Assembly (NCBI GenBank): GCA_017539045.1
Contig: JAFYHS010000014.1
Span: 1-64,000 of the forward strand
DNA length: 64,000 nt
Direction: 5' to 3'
Source: Bacteroidales bacterium
GTDB lineage: Bacteria > Bacteroidota > Bacteroidia > Bacteroidales > F082
The notes beneath the pieces are model-generated. The model did not search any database and was not told the origin of the DNA. It saw only the letters and a list, made by a program, of their open reading frames with translations. Within the stretch, counting starts at the first letter, position 1. Each line of letters opens with the position of its first letter. Below are positions 51,253-60,110 of the stretch, in pieces. The translations under genes and the position numbers were made by a program.

Positions 51253-54200
51253 ATGAAAAGATTAGTATTAACTATAGCGATTTTGGCTGGCTTCGCGCTT
51301 GGAGGCATGGCGCAAAACATTTGGAAACCCATCGATGTGTCAGCCGTTTTTCTAGGCGCCGCTCCTGACGGAAGCCTTTATTTCAATTGCGGTTACAGCG
51401 GGATAGGCCGCTCTCAAGACGAAGGCGAAACCTACCAAATCGTCTTGGGATACGAAACAGGCAACGACTTTTATTTCAATGAATATTGTTTCAGCGTAAG
51501 CCCGGAAGGAAGGATTTTCGTTTTCGAAGACAATCCGTTTAAGTCATGGTATTCTGATGACTACGGCGACACTTGGCAGCAGACCTCTGGCATTCCTTTG
51601 AGCGCCGGAGACAAGGCTTGGAATTTGTTTGCCTTAAACAACCAAATCCTAGTAGGCTCAACAGAATATGGGAGCGTTTTCTGGACCACCGATTGCGGCA
51701 CTACGTGGGGCATGAACGACACTTCCTTTGAGGAAAATAGCATCAGCGATATTTTGGCCACCGAAAACGGCGATGTCTATGTCGGCTTGTATTATTATGG
51801 CAATGGCCTATACCATTCAACCCTTTCGGACATGCAAAATTGGGAACTTGTCGCTTTTGAAGGTTTTGGTATTCGGGATATGGAGTTCGACCCAGAAGGC
51901 AATGTGGTCTGTGCTGGCTATGGCAATGAATTTTCCGGATTTGAGTATATTCCTGGTTTTTATGCGCTGGCGGCAAATTACATTAGCATTTCTGATAACG
52001 GAATCGTCTATACAATAAGCTATAACGATGATGATTATACCGAAGGTTTGTCTTATTCTCTTGATCATGGCGAGCATTTTACCGAAATAGGGGAAAGGAT
52101 GTATGGGGTGCGGCCGCTTCCGGGTTGTTGCGTGCCTATGAAATGGCTCATCAAAGGATTCGACAACCACCTGTATTATATTGGTGTCGACCAAAATTAC
52201 ATGAGCTATGCCAATGCGGATGAGATCGTTAACCCAACCCCCACCACGGAGCGCTTCGATTTCTCGGCCGTATGCGAAACAGGCCAGACACTTTATTACA
52301 TCATTACCGACGAGGAACAAAAAACCGTAAAATTGACTTTTCCCCATGAGCCGGAAAACCCTTGGGAGAGTAACTATTGGGAAGGTTACGAAAAGCCTCA
52401 AGGCAGCATGACCTTGCCCTCAACGGTGCCCTACGAAGGTGAGACTTACACCGTGACCGCTATCGACGCTTCTGCATTTTACGAATGTGAAGGCTTAACG
52501 GGAACACTGGTCGTCCCAGGAAGTATCACCGACATCAACACGTATGCTTTTTACGCTTGTACAGGATTGAATGTCGTTGAATTGCAAGAAGGTGTAACCA
52601 CCATTTGGCACAACGCCTTTACCTCTTGCAGCGGCATAACCTCAATAAGCTTCCCCAATACCCTTACCTCTATTTTCCATAATGCCTTCAGCAGTTGCTC
52701 GTCATTGACGTCACTGCATCTTCCAGTTTCCGTGACCACCATTTACCCATCTGTCTTTACCAACGACCCTGCCTTGGAAAGCATTACCGTTGATGAAAGC
52801 CATCCGCTTTTCTATTCTGAAAACAACGCCATCATCAAAAGGGATGACAAGACGCTGTTTTTGGGTTGTAAAAACACGGTCATCCCCGATGATATTGTGG
52901 CTATCGGGGGGAATGCCTTTCACGGTGCCGGTGACGGTGGCGACCTTGTGATTCCTAATTCCGTCAGGTCCATTGGCGACTACGCTTTCCAATCATGCCA
53001 TTTCTCGGGCACGATCACCCTTTCCGATTCGTTGAGCACAATAGGTACTTTTGCTTTCGCTAACAGCGAGTTTTCAGGCTCGCTGATAATGCCTAACACC
53101 GTGACTTCGGTAGGACTGAGGGCTTTCGAGGATTGCCATAATCTTACAGGTGAACTCAAAATCTCCGATTCGCTGAGCGTCATCGAGCATGCTACTTTCA
53201 TCCAATCCGCCTTTACGGGAACATTGGTCATCCCTAATTCTGTGATAAGTATTTATGAAATGGCGTTTGACCATTGCCAGTTTTCCGACCTTGACTTGGG
53301 TGAAGGCGTGATCAACCTTTATGGCGGTGCCTTCTCTGACTGCGTGAATTTTACAGGTACTCTGAGGATTCCTGCATCGGTTTCTTTGATTGCAAACCAT
53401 GCCTTCAGAAACACTCGTTTCAACGAAATCTATTCGTACAATCCCATCCCTCCAGAATTGGAAGAACAAGCTTTCAATGGCTATGCCTCTGTTTATTTCT
53501 ATGACCCCGAAATTCCCATCCATGTGCCGATGGGCAGCAAGGAAGCCTATCAAACTGCTCCTAATTGGGAATACTTCCAAAACTTTATCGAGGATATCAT
53601 CCGTCATGAATGGTACTACGAAATCCAGAATGACAACGGCAGCATCACCTACCAATACCTCTATCAAGCGGGCGACACTATTGTCCAAGACGAGCCGACA
53701 CATATCCTTGTGAAAATCAACACGCTTTACGACAAGGATTTGCATCAAGACGTGACACACGAATATGTCTATGAACGCGATGGCAAATTGTATTGGTGGA
53801 ACAAGACTCTTGGTGAGTTCACTGTGCTGTATGATTACGAGGCTGAAGAAGGCGATGAATGGGAAATCAAGGTGGGTACGGAAAGCCTTGTGATGCATGT
53901 GGATGCTGTGCAAATGGTCACCTACAAGAGCCAAACCTATAGGATGCTCAGTGTGAGCGACCCCAATGACCTTTTCAGCGGCAATATCGTGTGCGGTATC
54001 GGTCACCTCACCAGTTTCTTCCCCGAAAGGCTGATGGACAACGGCGACGGCATCCGTGTGGAAGGTATGCGTTGCTATTGGAGTGATAGCAAATTGGTGT
54101 TCAAACCCGGTGACGAGGACTGCGACGCCATTTATGATGAATTGCATGGGATTGAAGAACCTACTTATGAACAAGTCGTTGCTCCATTCGACCTCTATCC

Positions 54201-54411
54201 CAATCCGACCGACGGCGTCCTCTTTGTAGAGACGCGCCATGGCACGTCTCTACCAGTGGCAAATGAATACCGCATCGCCAACCTCATGGGCCAGGCCCTA
54301 ATGACAGGTCAAATCACCGCTGATAACCAACAGATCAATGTTTCATCATTGCCTCAAGGCATGTATTTCATTACCGTTGCAGGCGAGACGCGGAAATTTG
54401 TGGTACGATAA
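51253..54411 (+). CDS. T9SS cargo protein: BNR-like domain, BspA-type repeats, shared module
   Basis: The ATG at 51253 begins MKRLVLTIAILAGFALGGMAQ; the upstream in-frame GTG at 51220 lies in the repeated leader. The N-terminal domain (about 22-330) is homologous to the one in the 45588 protein (NIWKPIDVSAVFLGAAPDGS, SQDEGETYQIVLG). BspA/TpLRR repeats follow (about 370-770: AFYECEGLTGTLVVPGSI, AFTSCSGITSISFPNTL, AFANSEFSGSLIMPNTV). The shared C-terminal module comes next (about 790-970), then a T9SS sorting domain carrying a family A palindrome. It is 1052 residues long and reads as a chimera of three module types found in its neighbours and in the BspA-type lipoproteins. Confidence 0.85.
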   Translation: MKRLVLTIAILAGFALGGMAQNIWKPIDVSAVFLGAAPDGSLYFNCGYSGIGRSQDEGETYQIVLGYETGNDFYFNEYCFSVSPEGRIFVFEDNPFKSWYSDDYGDTWQQTSGIPLSAGDKAWNLFALNNQILVGSTEYGSVFWTTDCGTTWGMNDTSFEENSISDILATENGDVYVGLYYYGNGLYHSTLSDMQNWELVAFEGFGIRDMEFDPEGNVVCAGYGNEFSGFEYIPGFYALAANYISISDNGIVYTISYNDDDYTEGLSYSLDHGEHFTEIGERMYGVRPLPGCCVPMKWLIKGFDNHLYYIGVDQNYMSYANADEIVNPTPTTERFDFSAVCETGQTLYYIITDEEQKTVKLTFPHEPENPWESNYWEGYEKPQGSMTLPSTVPYEGETYTVTAIDASAFYECEGLTGTLVVPGSITDINTYAFYACTGLNVVELQEGVTTIWHNAFTSCSGITSISFPNTLTSIFHNAFSSCSSLTSLHLPVSVTTIYPSVFTNDPALESITVDESHPLFYSENNAIIKRDDKTLFLGCKNTVIPDDIVAIGGNAFHGAGDGGDLVIPNSVRSIGDYAFQSCHFSGTITLSDSLSTIGTFAFANSEFSGSLIMPNTVTSVGLRAFEDCHNLTGELKISDSLSVIEHATFIQSAFTGTLVIPNSVISIYEMAFDHCQFSDLDLGEGVINLYGGAFSDCVNFTGTLRIPASVSLIANHAFRNTRFNEIYSYNPIPPELEEQAFNGYASVYFYDPEIPIHVPMGSKEAYQTAPNWEYFQNFIEDIIRHEWYYEIQNDNGSITYQYLYQAGDTIVQDEPTHILVKINTLYDKDLHQDVTHEYVYERDGKLYWWNKTLGEFTVLYDYEAEEGDEWEIKVGTESLVMHVDAVQMVTYKSQTYRMLSVSDPNDLFSGNIVCGIGHLTSFFPERLMDNGDGIRVEGMRCYWSDSKLVFKPGDEDCDAIYDELHGIEEPTYEQVVAPFDLYPNPTDGVLFVETRHGTSLPVANEYRIANLMGQALMTGQITADNQQINVSSLPQGMYFITVAGETRKFVVR
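54226..54253 (+). repeat. Family A palindrome in the 51253 gene
   Basis: Identical to the copy at 48951 (centre CGCCATGGCA). Translated as VETRHGTSL. Confidence 0.88.
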
Positions 54412-54414
54412 CCC

Positions 54415-54477
54415 TGTAGGGACACACCGCGTGTGTCCGCCAACACAACCGGCGGACGCATGCGATGCGTTCCTACA
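54415..54477. repeat. Branched palindrome between T9SS genes
   Basis: Outer arms TGTAGG (54415-54420) and CCTACA (54472-54477) enclose two hairpins, GGACACAC/GTGTGTCC (54420-54438) and GGACGCAT/ATGCGTTCC (54454-54473). The pair GTCCGCC/GGCGGAC (54435-54441 with 54451-54457) competes with them. The GTAGG arms recall family A. Confidence 0.7.
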
Positions 54478-54516
54478 AATGGCAAACGCGCGAACAACAT
54501 TATACCCATATAATCT

Positions 54517-56199
54517 ATGAAAAACCTACGGCTATTTGCTCTTCTTACGATCCTGCTGTTGGCAGGAAAAATGACCATGGCCCAAACCGACCTCGAAACC
54601 TTGATGGCCACACGAGGGGAATATTTCTTTTCCCTTCCCTTACAACAACATGAAGAGGCAAAGCGGCTCACCCGCCTTTGTTCCGTCGACAAACTGGAAG
54701 GCAACCATCTGATTTGTTATGCCAACGAAGAGCAATACCGCCAACTCCTTGCCATGGGCTATCAGCCCACGCTGCTCATGCCGCCTTCCATGCAGGAGCA
54801 TTATGCCATGTGGGACGGCTCTCGCCGTGAGGCCTATGACTGGGATGCCTATCCCACCTATGAGGCATATCAAGATATGATGAAGCAATATGCTTCCGAC
54901 TATCCCGAGAGATGCACATATTTCGAGTTGGGGACATTGGCAAGCGGTCGCAAGCTTATGTTTTGTCGCTTCAACAACGGCGAGCCTGACGGCAAGCCCA
55001 AGTTCCTCTACACTTCTACCATCCATGGTGACGAGCTGACAGGCATGATGCTCATGCTCCGCCTCATCGATGAGCTTTGCACCAGCAACGACCCACGAAT
55101 CCTTGCGCTGCTCGATCATCTCGACATTTTCATCTCGCCTTGCACCAACCCCGATGGTACCTATCACGGAGGCAACAACACCGTCAATGGCGCCCGTCGC
55201 AACAACGCCAACAACGCAGACTTGAACCGCAACTACCCCGATTTTGACAACGGACCCCATCCCGATGGCAAGGAATACCAGCCCGAAACCTTGATGATGA
55301 TGGAACTCGCTGAGCAATACCCCTTTACCATGGCGGCGAACTATCATGGCGGATCCGAGGTGCTGAACTATCCGTGGGACACCTACCAACCGCTGCATCC
55401 CGATGACGAATGGTGGCAATTGGTGTGTCACGAATATGCCGACTTGACTCATGAGCATGACACTTTGTATATGAGCAGTTATGACAACGGCATCGTCAAC
55501 GGTTATGTGTGGTATCCCATCTACGGCAGTCGACAGGATTACATGAACTACTATCAGCAATGTCGCGAGGTGACCATCGAGTGCTCCATTCCTTATACGC
55601 CAAATCCGTCGACGATGCCCATGTATTGGACCTATAATCACGAGAGTATGTTGCGTTACATGGAGCAATGCCTCTATGGGATTCATGGCAGGGTGACGGA
55701 TTCGGTCTCTGGTGCACCTTTGGAGGCAGAGGTCACCATTCTCACCCACGATCATCACGGTTCTGCCGTCAGTAGTCATTTGCCTATTGGCGACTACCAT
55801 CGTCCCATCAAAGGTGGCACCTACGAGGTGACGTATTCTTGCGAGGGCTATTACCCCAAGACGCTTACCTTGACCGTTGCCGACTGGGAGACCTTGGTGC
55901 AGGATGTGCAATTGGTGCCGGAAGGGTATGGGGTTGAAGAAGGCGGCCCTTCGACAGGCTCAGAGACCACAGGGACCTTTACGGTTTATCCTAATCCTAC
56001 CAACGGCGTTTTGTTTGTAGAGACGCAAAATTTTGCGTCTCTACAGAACCAAACGTATCGTATCACCAATCTCATGGGGCAAACCCTATTGACAGGCCAA
56101 ATCACCGCTGAAACCCAACAAATCAATGTTTCATCGTTGCCCCAAGGTATGTATTTCATTACCGTTGCAGGCGAGACGCTGAAATTTGTGGTACGATAG
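54517..56199 (+). CDS. T9SS-exported M14 zinc carboxypeptidase
   Basis: This 560-residue protein has a signal peptide (to about residue 22) and a short N-terminal domain. The M14 peptidase domain (about 110-385) has zinc ligands His170 and Glu173 in HGDE, and His277 in NYHGGSE. Substrate residues are in NPDGTY and DLNRNYPD, and catalytic Glu355 lies in TIECS. A carboxypeptidase-regulatory-like beta domain follows (about 388-470, GRVTDSVSGAPLEAEV). The sorting domain ends GMYFITVAGETLKFVVR. It cleaves C-terminal residues from peptides at the cell surface, supporting amino-acid scavenging. Both palindrome families are translated between the regulatory-like domain and the end of the protein. Confidence 0.93.
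   Translation: MKNLRLFALLTILLLAGKMTMAQTDLETLMATRGEYFFSLPLQQHEEAKRLTRLCSVDKLEGNHLICYANEEQYRQLLAMGYQPTLLMPPSMQEHYAMWDGSRREAYDWDAYPTYEAYQDMMKQYASDYPERCTYFELGTLASGRKLMFCRFNNGEPDGKPKFLYTSTIHGDELTGMMLMLRLIDELCTSNDPRILALLDHLDIFISPCTNPDGTYHGGNNTVNGARRNNANNADLNRNYPDFDNGPHPDGKEYQPETLMMMELAEQYPFTMAANYHGGSEVLNYPWDTYQPLHPDDEWWQLVCHEYADLTHEHDTLYMSSYDNGIVNGYVWYPIYGSRQDYMNYYQQCREVTIECSIPYTPNPSTMPMYWTYNHESMLRYMEQCLYGIHGRVTDSVSGAPLEAEVTILTHDHHGSAVSSHLPIGDYHRPIKGGTYEVTYSCEGYYPKTLTLTVADWETLVQDVQLVPEGYGVEEGGPSTGSETTGTFTVYPNPTNGVLFVETQNFASLQNQTYRITNLMGQTLLTGQITAETQQINVSSLPQGMYFITVAGETLKFVVR
55945..55968 (+). repeat. Family B repeat in the M14 gene
   Basis: GGCCCTTCGACAGGCTCAGA then GACC, read in frame as GPSTGSET. 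Confidence 0.85.
56017..56044 (+). repeat. Family A palindrome, perfect, centre CAAAATTTTG
   Basis: Perfect 28-base palindrome with a centre unlike the others. Translated as VETQNFASL. Confidence 0.92.
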
Positions 56200-56208
56200 A
56201 ACAGTATG

Positions 56209-56240
56209 AAAAAAGCCTCAGCAATGCTGAGGCTTTTTTT
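56209..56240. terminator. Bidirectional terminator between convergent genes
   Basis: GCCTCAGC (56215-56222) pairs with GCTGAGGC (56226-56233), loop AAT, flanked by A6 and T7. It serves the M14 gene and the convergent DPP-IV gene. Confidence 0.93.
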
Positions 56241-56242
56241 CA

Positions 56243-58396
56243 TTAAAGGTTATCCTTAAAATACTGTGTAATCTTGGTAATCAAATGTGCCCTATCCATG
56301 CCATATACGTTGTGGTCATGGCCGGGATAGACGAAATAGTCCAGTTGCTTGCCGTTGTGGATGCAGTTCTCGACGAAGACGAGGCTGTGCTGCCACATCA
56401 CCACGGGATCGGTGGTGCAGTGGATCATCAGGAGTTTGCCTTCAAGCTTGTCGGTCTTGTTCTCAAGGCTGGTCAGCTCATAGCCTTCAGGGTTCTCTTG
56501 TGGCGTGTCCATGTAACGCTCGCCGTACATGATCTCATAGTATTTCCAATCCAGCACGGGACCACCTGCCACGCTCACCTTGAACACCTCGGGGTGGTTG
56601 ATCTTCAGCGAGGTCGACATGAAGCCACCATAGCTCCAGCCATCGCTGCCGATGCGGTCGGCATCGACATAAGGCAAGGTTTTGAGCCATTCGATGCCCA
56701 CCATCTGGTCGCGCATCTCGAGTTGGCCGCACTGGCGGTGGATGCACTGCTCAAAGGCCTCGCCACGGTCGGCGGAGCCACGGTTGTCGAGGGTGAAGAC
56801 GAGGAAGCCTTCCTGGGCGAGGTAGTTGAGGTAGATGCCAGCACCTGCCGTCCATTCATCGGTGATGAGCTGGGCGTGAGGACCGCCATAGACATAAACC
56901 ACGACAGGATATTTCTTCGAGGAGTCGAAGTTATAGGGCTTGATGAGGCGGGTGTAGAGTGTCTGACCGTCTTCGGCTTTCAGCGTGCCGAGGGTGGTCT
57001 CGCCGATGTTGTAGTCCTTCAGAGGATTTTCGGCCTCATGCAGACGTTTCACAAACTTGCCGTTGGCATCCATGATGTCCACGTTGTAAGGCACGTCGGT
57101 GCTGGTGTAGAAATCGAGGAAATATTTGCCGTTGCCGGAGGGCACGATGTCGTGGGTGCCGTGTTCCTTGGTGAGTTTCGTCACCTTGCCGCTCTTGATG
57201 TCCATCATGTAGCAGTGGCGTTCCAGCGGGCTGACCTCGGTGGAGCGGTAGTAGATGCTGCTGCCATCCTTCGAGAAGCCGTTGAAGTCAGTGATGACGA
57301 AGTCACCATGGGTCAGTTGTTTGCAGGTGCCTTTGCTGATGGTATAAAGATAGAGGTGGTAGTAGCCGTCGCGCTGGGCCTTCCAGATGAACTGGTCGGG
57401 GTTGTCGGGCAAGAAGTAGGCGGGACCTTGCGGCTCCACATACTGTTCGTCACGGTCTTCGAAGATGGTTTGGATGAAGTCGCCCGTGATGACGCTGTAT
57501 TCGTTGAACTTCAGATAGTTCTGTTCGCGGTTCAGCACGCCGATATAGATGCGTTTGTTGTCGGGATTCCAGGTGATGGCGGTGAGGTATTGCTCGGCGG
57601 GTTCGCCCGTCTTCACCACGACTTCCTTGCCCGTGGCGATGTTGTAGATATGCAGCGTCACCTGATGGCTTGTCATGCCAGCCATGGGGTATTTGATGGG
57701 CTTGGCGGTGGCGATGCGCTCAGTGATGTCGACCAAAGGATAATCGGTCACCATGCGCTCGTCCATGCTGTAGTAGGCGAGGAGTTTGCCGTCGGGCGAC
57801 CAGAAGATGCCGCCGTTGATGGCGAACTCGTTGCGGTGTACGCTCTGACCGGCCACCACACCTTCTGGGTTGTCGGTGATTTGAATCTGTTTGTCACCTT
57901 TGGCCACATAGAGGTTGTTGTCGATGGTATAGGCCACATTCAAAGTGGGCTTGCAGATGCTTTGGTTCTCAGCGCCTTGCGGGATGGCAGTGATGGCATC
58001 GATACTCTTTTTCTTGATATCCATCTTATTGAGCGTGATTCCATTATCACCCAAGGCATAGAAATAGGCTTGGTAGTCGTTGATCCATGTCAATTGAGGG
58101 ATGCGCGTCAGGTCGTTGACGCCTTCACCCTTGGTATAGCCGTTCAGCTCGTCCACAGTAAGGAAAGTGGCTTCTTTCTTGCTACCAGGCATCATGGTGA
58201 CTATCTCTTTGTCTTTCACCTGCATCAGGATTTCGGAGTTGCCGATCCATTTCAGTTGGTTAGGGCGTTGGGCATAGAGGCTGCGGTTGTTGTAGGAAGC
58301 GTCAGCAGGGGTGAAAAACTTCTTTTCTTGAGCAGTGGCAGGCAGAGCCAAGGTCATGGCAAGTGCCAGCGTTAATAGGGTCAGAATCTTCTTCAT
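56243..58396 (-). CDS. Dipeptidyl peptidase IV-like serine peptidase (S9 family)
   Basis: The ATG at 58396 starts a signal peptide (MKKILTLLTLALAMTLALPATAQ); the longer open frame upstream runs through the promoter box. It has 717 residues. The beta-propeller domain (about 30-470) matches DPP-IV N-terminal sequences (LLAYYSMDERMVTDYPLVDI, FLDFYTSTDVPYNVDI). The peptidase domain (about 480-717) has the nucleophile elbow GWSYGG with Ser588, an acid in CTTDPVV, and the catalytic His in YPGHDHNVYG. It releases N-terminal dipeptides, probably Xaa-Pro, in the periplasm. The common acid-loop sequence HGxxDxNV is changed to HCTTDPVV. Confidence 0.92.
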   Translation of the reverse strand: MKKILTLLTLALAMTLALPATAQEKKFFTPADASYNNRSLYAQRPNQLKWIGNSEILMQVKDKEIVTMMPGSKKEATFLTVDELNGYTKGEGVNDLTRIPQLTWINDYQAYFYALGDNGITLNKMDIKKKSIDAITAIPQGAENQSICKPTLNVAYTIDNNLYVAKGDKQIQITDNPEGVVAGQSVHRNEFAINGGIFWSPDGKLLAYYSMDERMVTDYPLVDITERIATAKPIKYPMAGMTSHQVTLHIYNIATGKEVVVKTGEPAEQYLTAITWNPDNKRIYIGVLNREQNYLKFNEYSVITGDFIQTIFEDRDEQYVEPQGPAYFLPDNPDQFIWKAQRDGYYHLYLYTISKGTCKQLTHGDFVITDFNGFSKDGSSIYYRSTEVSPLERHCYMMDIKSGKVTKLTKEHGTHDIVPSGNGKYFLDFYTSTDVPYNVDIMDANGKFVKRLHEAENPLKDYNIGETTLGTLKAEDGQTLYTRLIKPYNFDSSKKYPVVVYVYGGPHAQLITDEWTAGAGIYLNYLAQEGFLVFTLDNRGSADRGEAFEQCIHRQCGQLEMRDQMVGIEWLKTLPYVDADRIGSDGWSYGGFMSTSLKINHPEVFKVSVAGGPVLDWKYYEIMYGERYMDTPQENPEGYELTSLENKTDKLEGKLLMIHCTTDPVVMWQHSLVFVENCIHNGKQLDYFVYPGHDHNVYGMDRAHLITKITQYFKDNL

Positions 58397-58423
58397 TTTT
58401 CTTGTTGATTTTGATAATTGGCG

Positions 58424-58431
58424 CAAAAATA
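58424..58431 (-). promoter_or_regulatory. -7 element (TATTTTTG) for the DPP-IV-like gene
   Basis: CAAAAATA on the + strand lies 28 bases before the ATG at 58396, and supports that start. Confidence 0.6.
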
Positions 58432-58444
58432 AGGAATAAATCAA

Positions 58445-58452
58445 TATCTTTG
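58445..58452 (+). promoter_or_regulatory. -7 element (TATCTTTG) for the YfcC-GH95 operon
   Basis: TATCTTTG ends at the G of an in-frame GTG at 58452, so that GTG cannot be the start. The ATG at 58473 gives a short leader. Confidence 0.65.
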
Positions 58453-58472
58453 TGGCTTCAATCCGATTGCTC

Positions 58473-60101
58473 ATGAAAAAACGCAAAGTTCCACATACCT
58501 TTGTCATTGTTTTCTTTATCATCGTCATTGCGGCGGTGCTCACGTGGATTATCCCGCCGGGGAAATATGTCACGGAGCAGGTCGGGGATGAGACGGTGAT
58601 GACTTTTCATTATTTGGATGAGTTGAATGCAAGCGGCGTTTCGACAGGCTCAACGACCGCGGAGTTCCATGCTGAGCCGCAGACCTGGCAGGTGTTTTCG
58701 GCGTTCTACAAGGGCTTCGTCAAGCAGGGCAACATCATCGTGTTCATATTAATCATAGGTGGCGCCTTTTGGATTATGAACAAAAGCAAGGCCATCGATA
58801 TGGGCATCATGTCGTTCCTGAAGTTTACCAAACGCCTCGAACGCTGGAAGCTGATGCGTAAGATAGGGGTGAACAATGTTGTTATCATTCTCATCATGCT
58901 GTTATTCAGCCTCTTCGGTAGCGTTTTTGGCATGAGTGAGGAGACCATTGCCTTTGCCTTGATTATCATTCCTTTGGCCGTTTCGATGGGTTACGATAGC
59001 ATTGTGGGTCTCTGTATGGTGTACGTTGCAGCGCACATTGGCTTCTCGGGCGCCATGCTCAACCCCTTCACCATCGGCATCGCGCAGGGCATCGCCGGCA
59101 TCCCGCTCTTTACGGGCATCGGCTATCGTGCCGTCTGTTGGGCTATCTTGACGGTGGTGGGTATCATTTTTGTGCTTTGGTATGCCAACAAGGTGAAGAA
59201 AAACCCGCAGTCGTCCATCATGTATGACGACGATGCCTACTGGCGCAAGTCGGCGGAGGTGAAGGAAGAGGAGTTGGAACGCTACACGCCCCATAAGGCC
59301 TGGTGGGTCTTCGCCTTCTTGACGGCGGTATTAATCGTGTTCTCGGTGCTTTACCCGATGACCACCTTGAAGATTGGCAACAACGAGACCACGCTGCCCC
59401 TGTTGCCTATCGGCACGGCGCTGTTTGTCCTGCTGAGCGTCATCACGCTCCGTAAGACGGTGCATTATTTTGTCCTTACATTACTTTTCGCAACGGTTTA
59501 TTTCTTGGTGGTAGGCGTGCTGGGCTACGAGTGGTACATCATGGAGATTGCTTCCTTGTTCTTGGTGCTCGGCATCGCCAGCGGCTTGGCTGTCGACAAG
59601 AGCGCCAGCGACATCGCGAAACTGTTCCTCGAAGGCATGGGCGACATCCTCTCGGCGGCGGTCATCGTAGGCTTGGCGGGTGGCATCGTCATCATCCTCC
59701 AGGATGGCGGCATCATCGACACCATCCTATATGGCCTCTCAAAGTCGATGGGCAACATGGGCAAGATTGCCTCGGCGGAGATTATGTATGCCATTCAGAC
59801 CTTGATCAATATCGTCATCCCGAGTGGCTCGGCCAAGGCCGCCATCACCATGCCCATCATGGCGCCTTTCAGCGACTTGATCGGCATCTCGCGTCAGGCA
59901 ACGGTGGTGGCCTTCCAGTTCGGTGATGGCTTCACCAATATGATCACACCTACCAGCGGTGTCCTGATGGCCGCCCTTGGTGTGGCCCGCATCCCGTGGG
60001 AGAAGTGGGTGAAGTTCATCTGGAAGTTCATCCTTGTGCTGGTCGTCATTGGTGCCTTGCTCCTCATCCCTACCGTAACGATGGAGTTGGCGGGATTCTA
60101 A
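58473..60101 (+). CDS. YfcC family membrane transporter
   Basis: This 542-residue protein has about twelve transmembrane segments. It starts KKRKVPHTFVIVFFIIVIAA, followed by LTWIIPPGKY, and contains FGSVFGMSEETIAFALI, HIGFSGAMLNPFTIGIAQG and QTLINIVIPSGSAKAAITMP, all typical of the YfcC family. YfcC-type proteins are annotated as basic amino-acid or C4-dicarboxylate-like carriers; the substrate is not settled. A family B repeat is translated in the first external loop (residues about 56-63, GVSTGSTT). It is nine bases upstream of the GH95 gene and shares its promoter. Confidence 0.85.
   Translation: MKKRKVPHTFVIVFFIIVIAAVLTWIIPPGKYVTEQVGDETVMTFHYLDELNASGVSTGSTTAEFHAEPQTWQVFSAFYKGFVKQGNIIVFILIIGGAFWIMNKSKAIDMGIMSFLKFTKRLERWKLMRKIGVNNVVIILIMLLFSLFGSVFGMSEETIAFALIIIPLAVSMGYDSIVGLCMVYVAAHIGFSGAMLNPFTIGIAQGIAGIPLFTGIGYRAVCWAILTVVGIIFVLWYANKVKKNPQSSIMYDDDAYWRKSAEVKEEELERYTPHKAWWVFAFLTAVLIVFSVLYPMTTLKIGNNETTLPLLPIGTALFVLLSVITLRKTVHYFVLTLLFATVYFLVVGVLGYEWYIMEIASLFLVLGIASGLAVDKSASDIAKLFLEGMGDILSAAVIVGLAGGIVIILQDGGIIDTILYGLSKSMGNMGKIASAEIMYAIQTLINIVIPSGSAKAAITMPIMAPFSDLIGISRQATVVAFQFGDGFTNMITPTSGVLMAALGVARIPWEKWVKFIWKFILVLVVIGALLLIPTVTMELAGF
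58639..58658 (+). repeat. Family B repeat in the YfcC gene
   Basis: TTTCGACAGGCTCAACGACC, read in frame as GVSTGSTT in a predicted extracytoplasmic loop. Confidence 0.85.
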
Positions 60102-60110
60102 TTCAGCGTC

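Noticed and set aside
56285..58375. 696-codon open frame on the + strand
   Set aside because: Antisense to the DPP-IV-like peptidase, whose catalytic motifs and signal peptide are clear.
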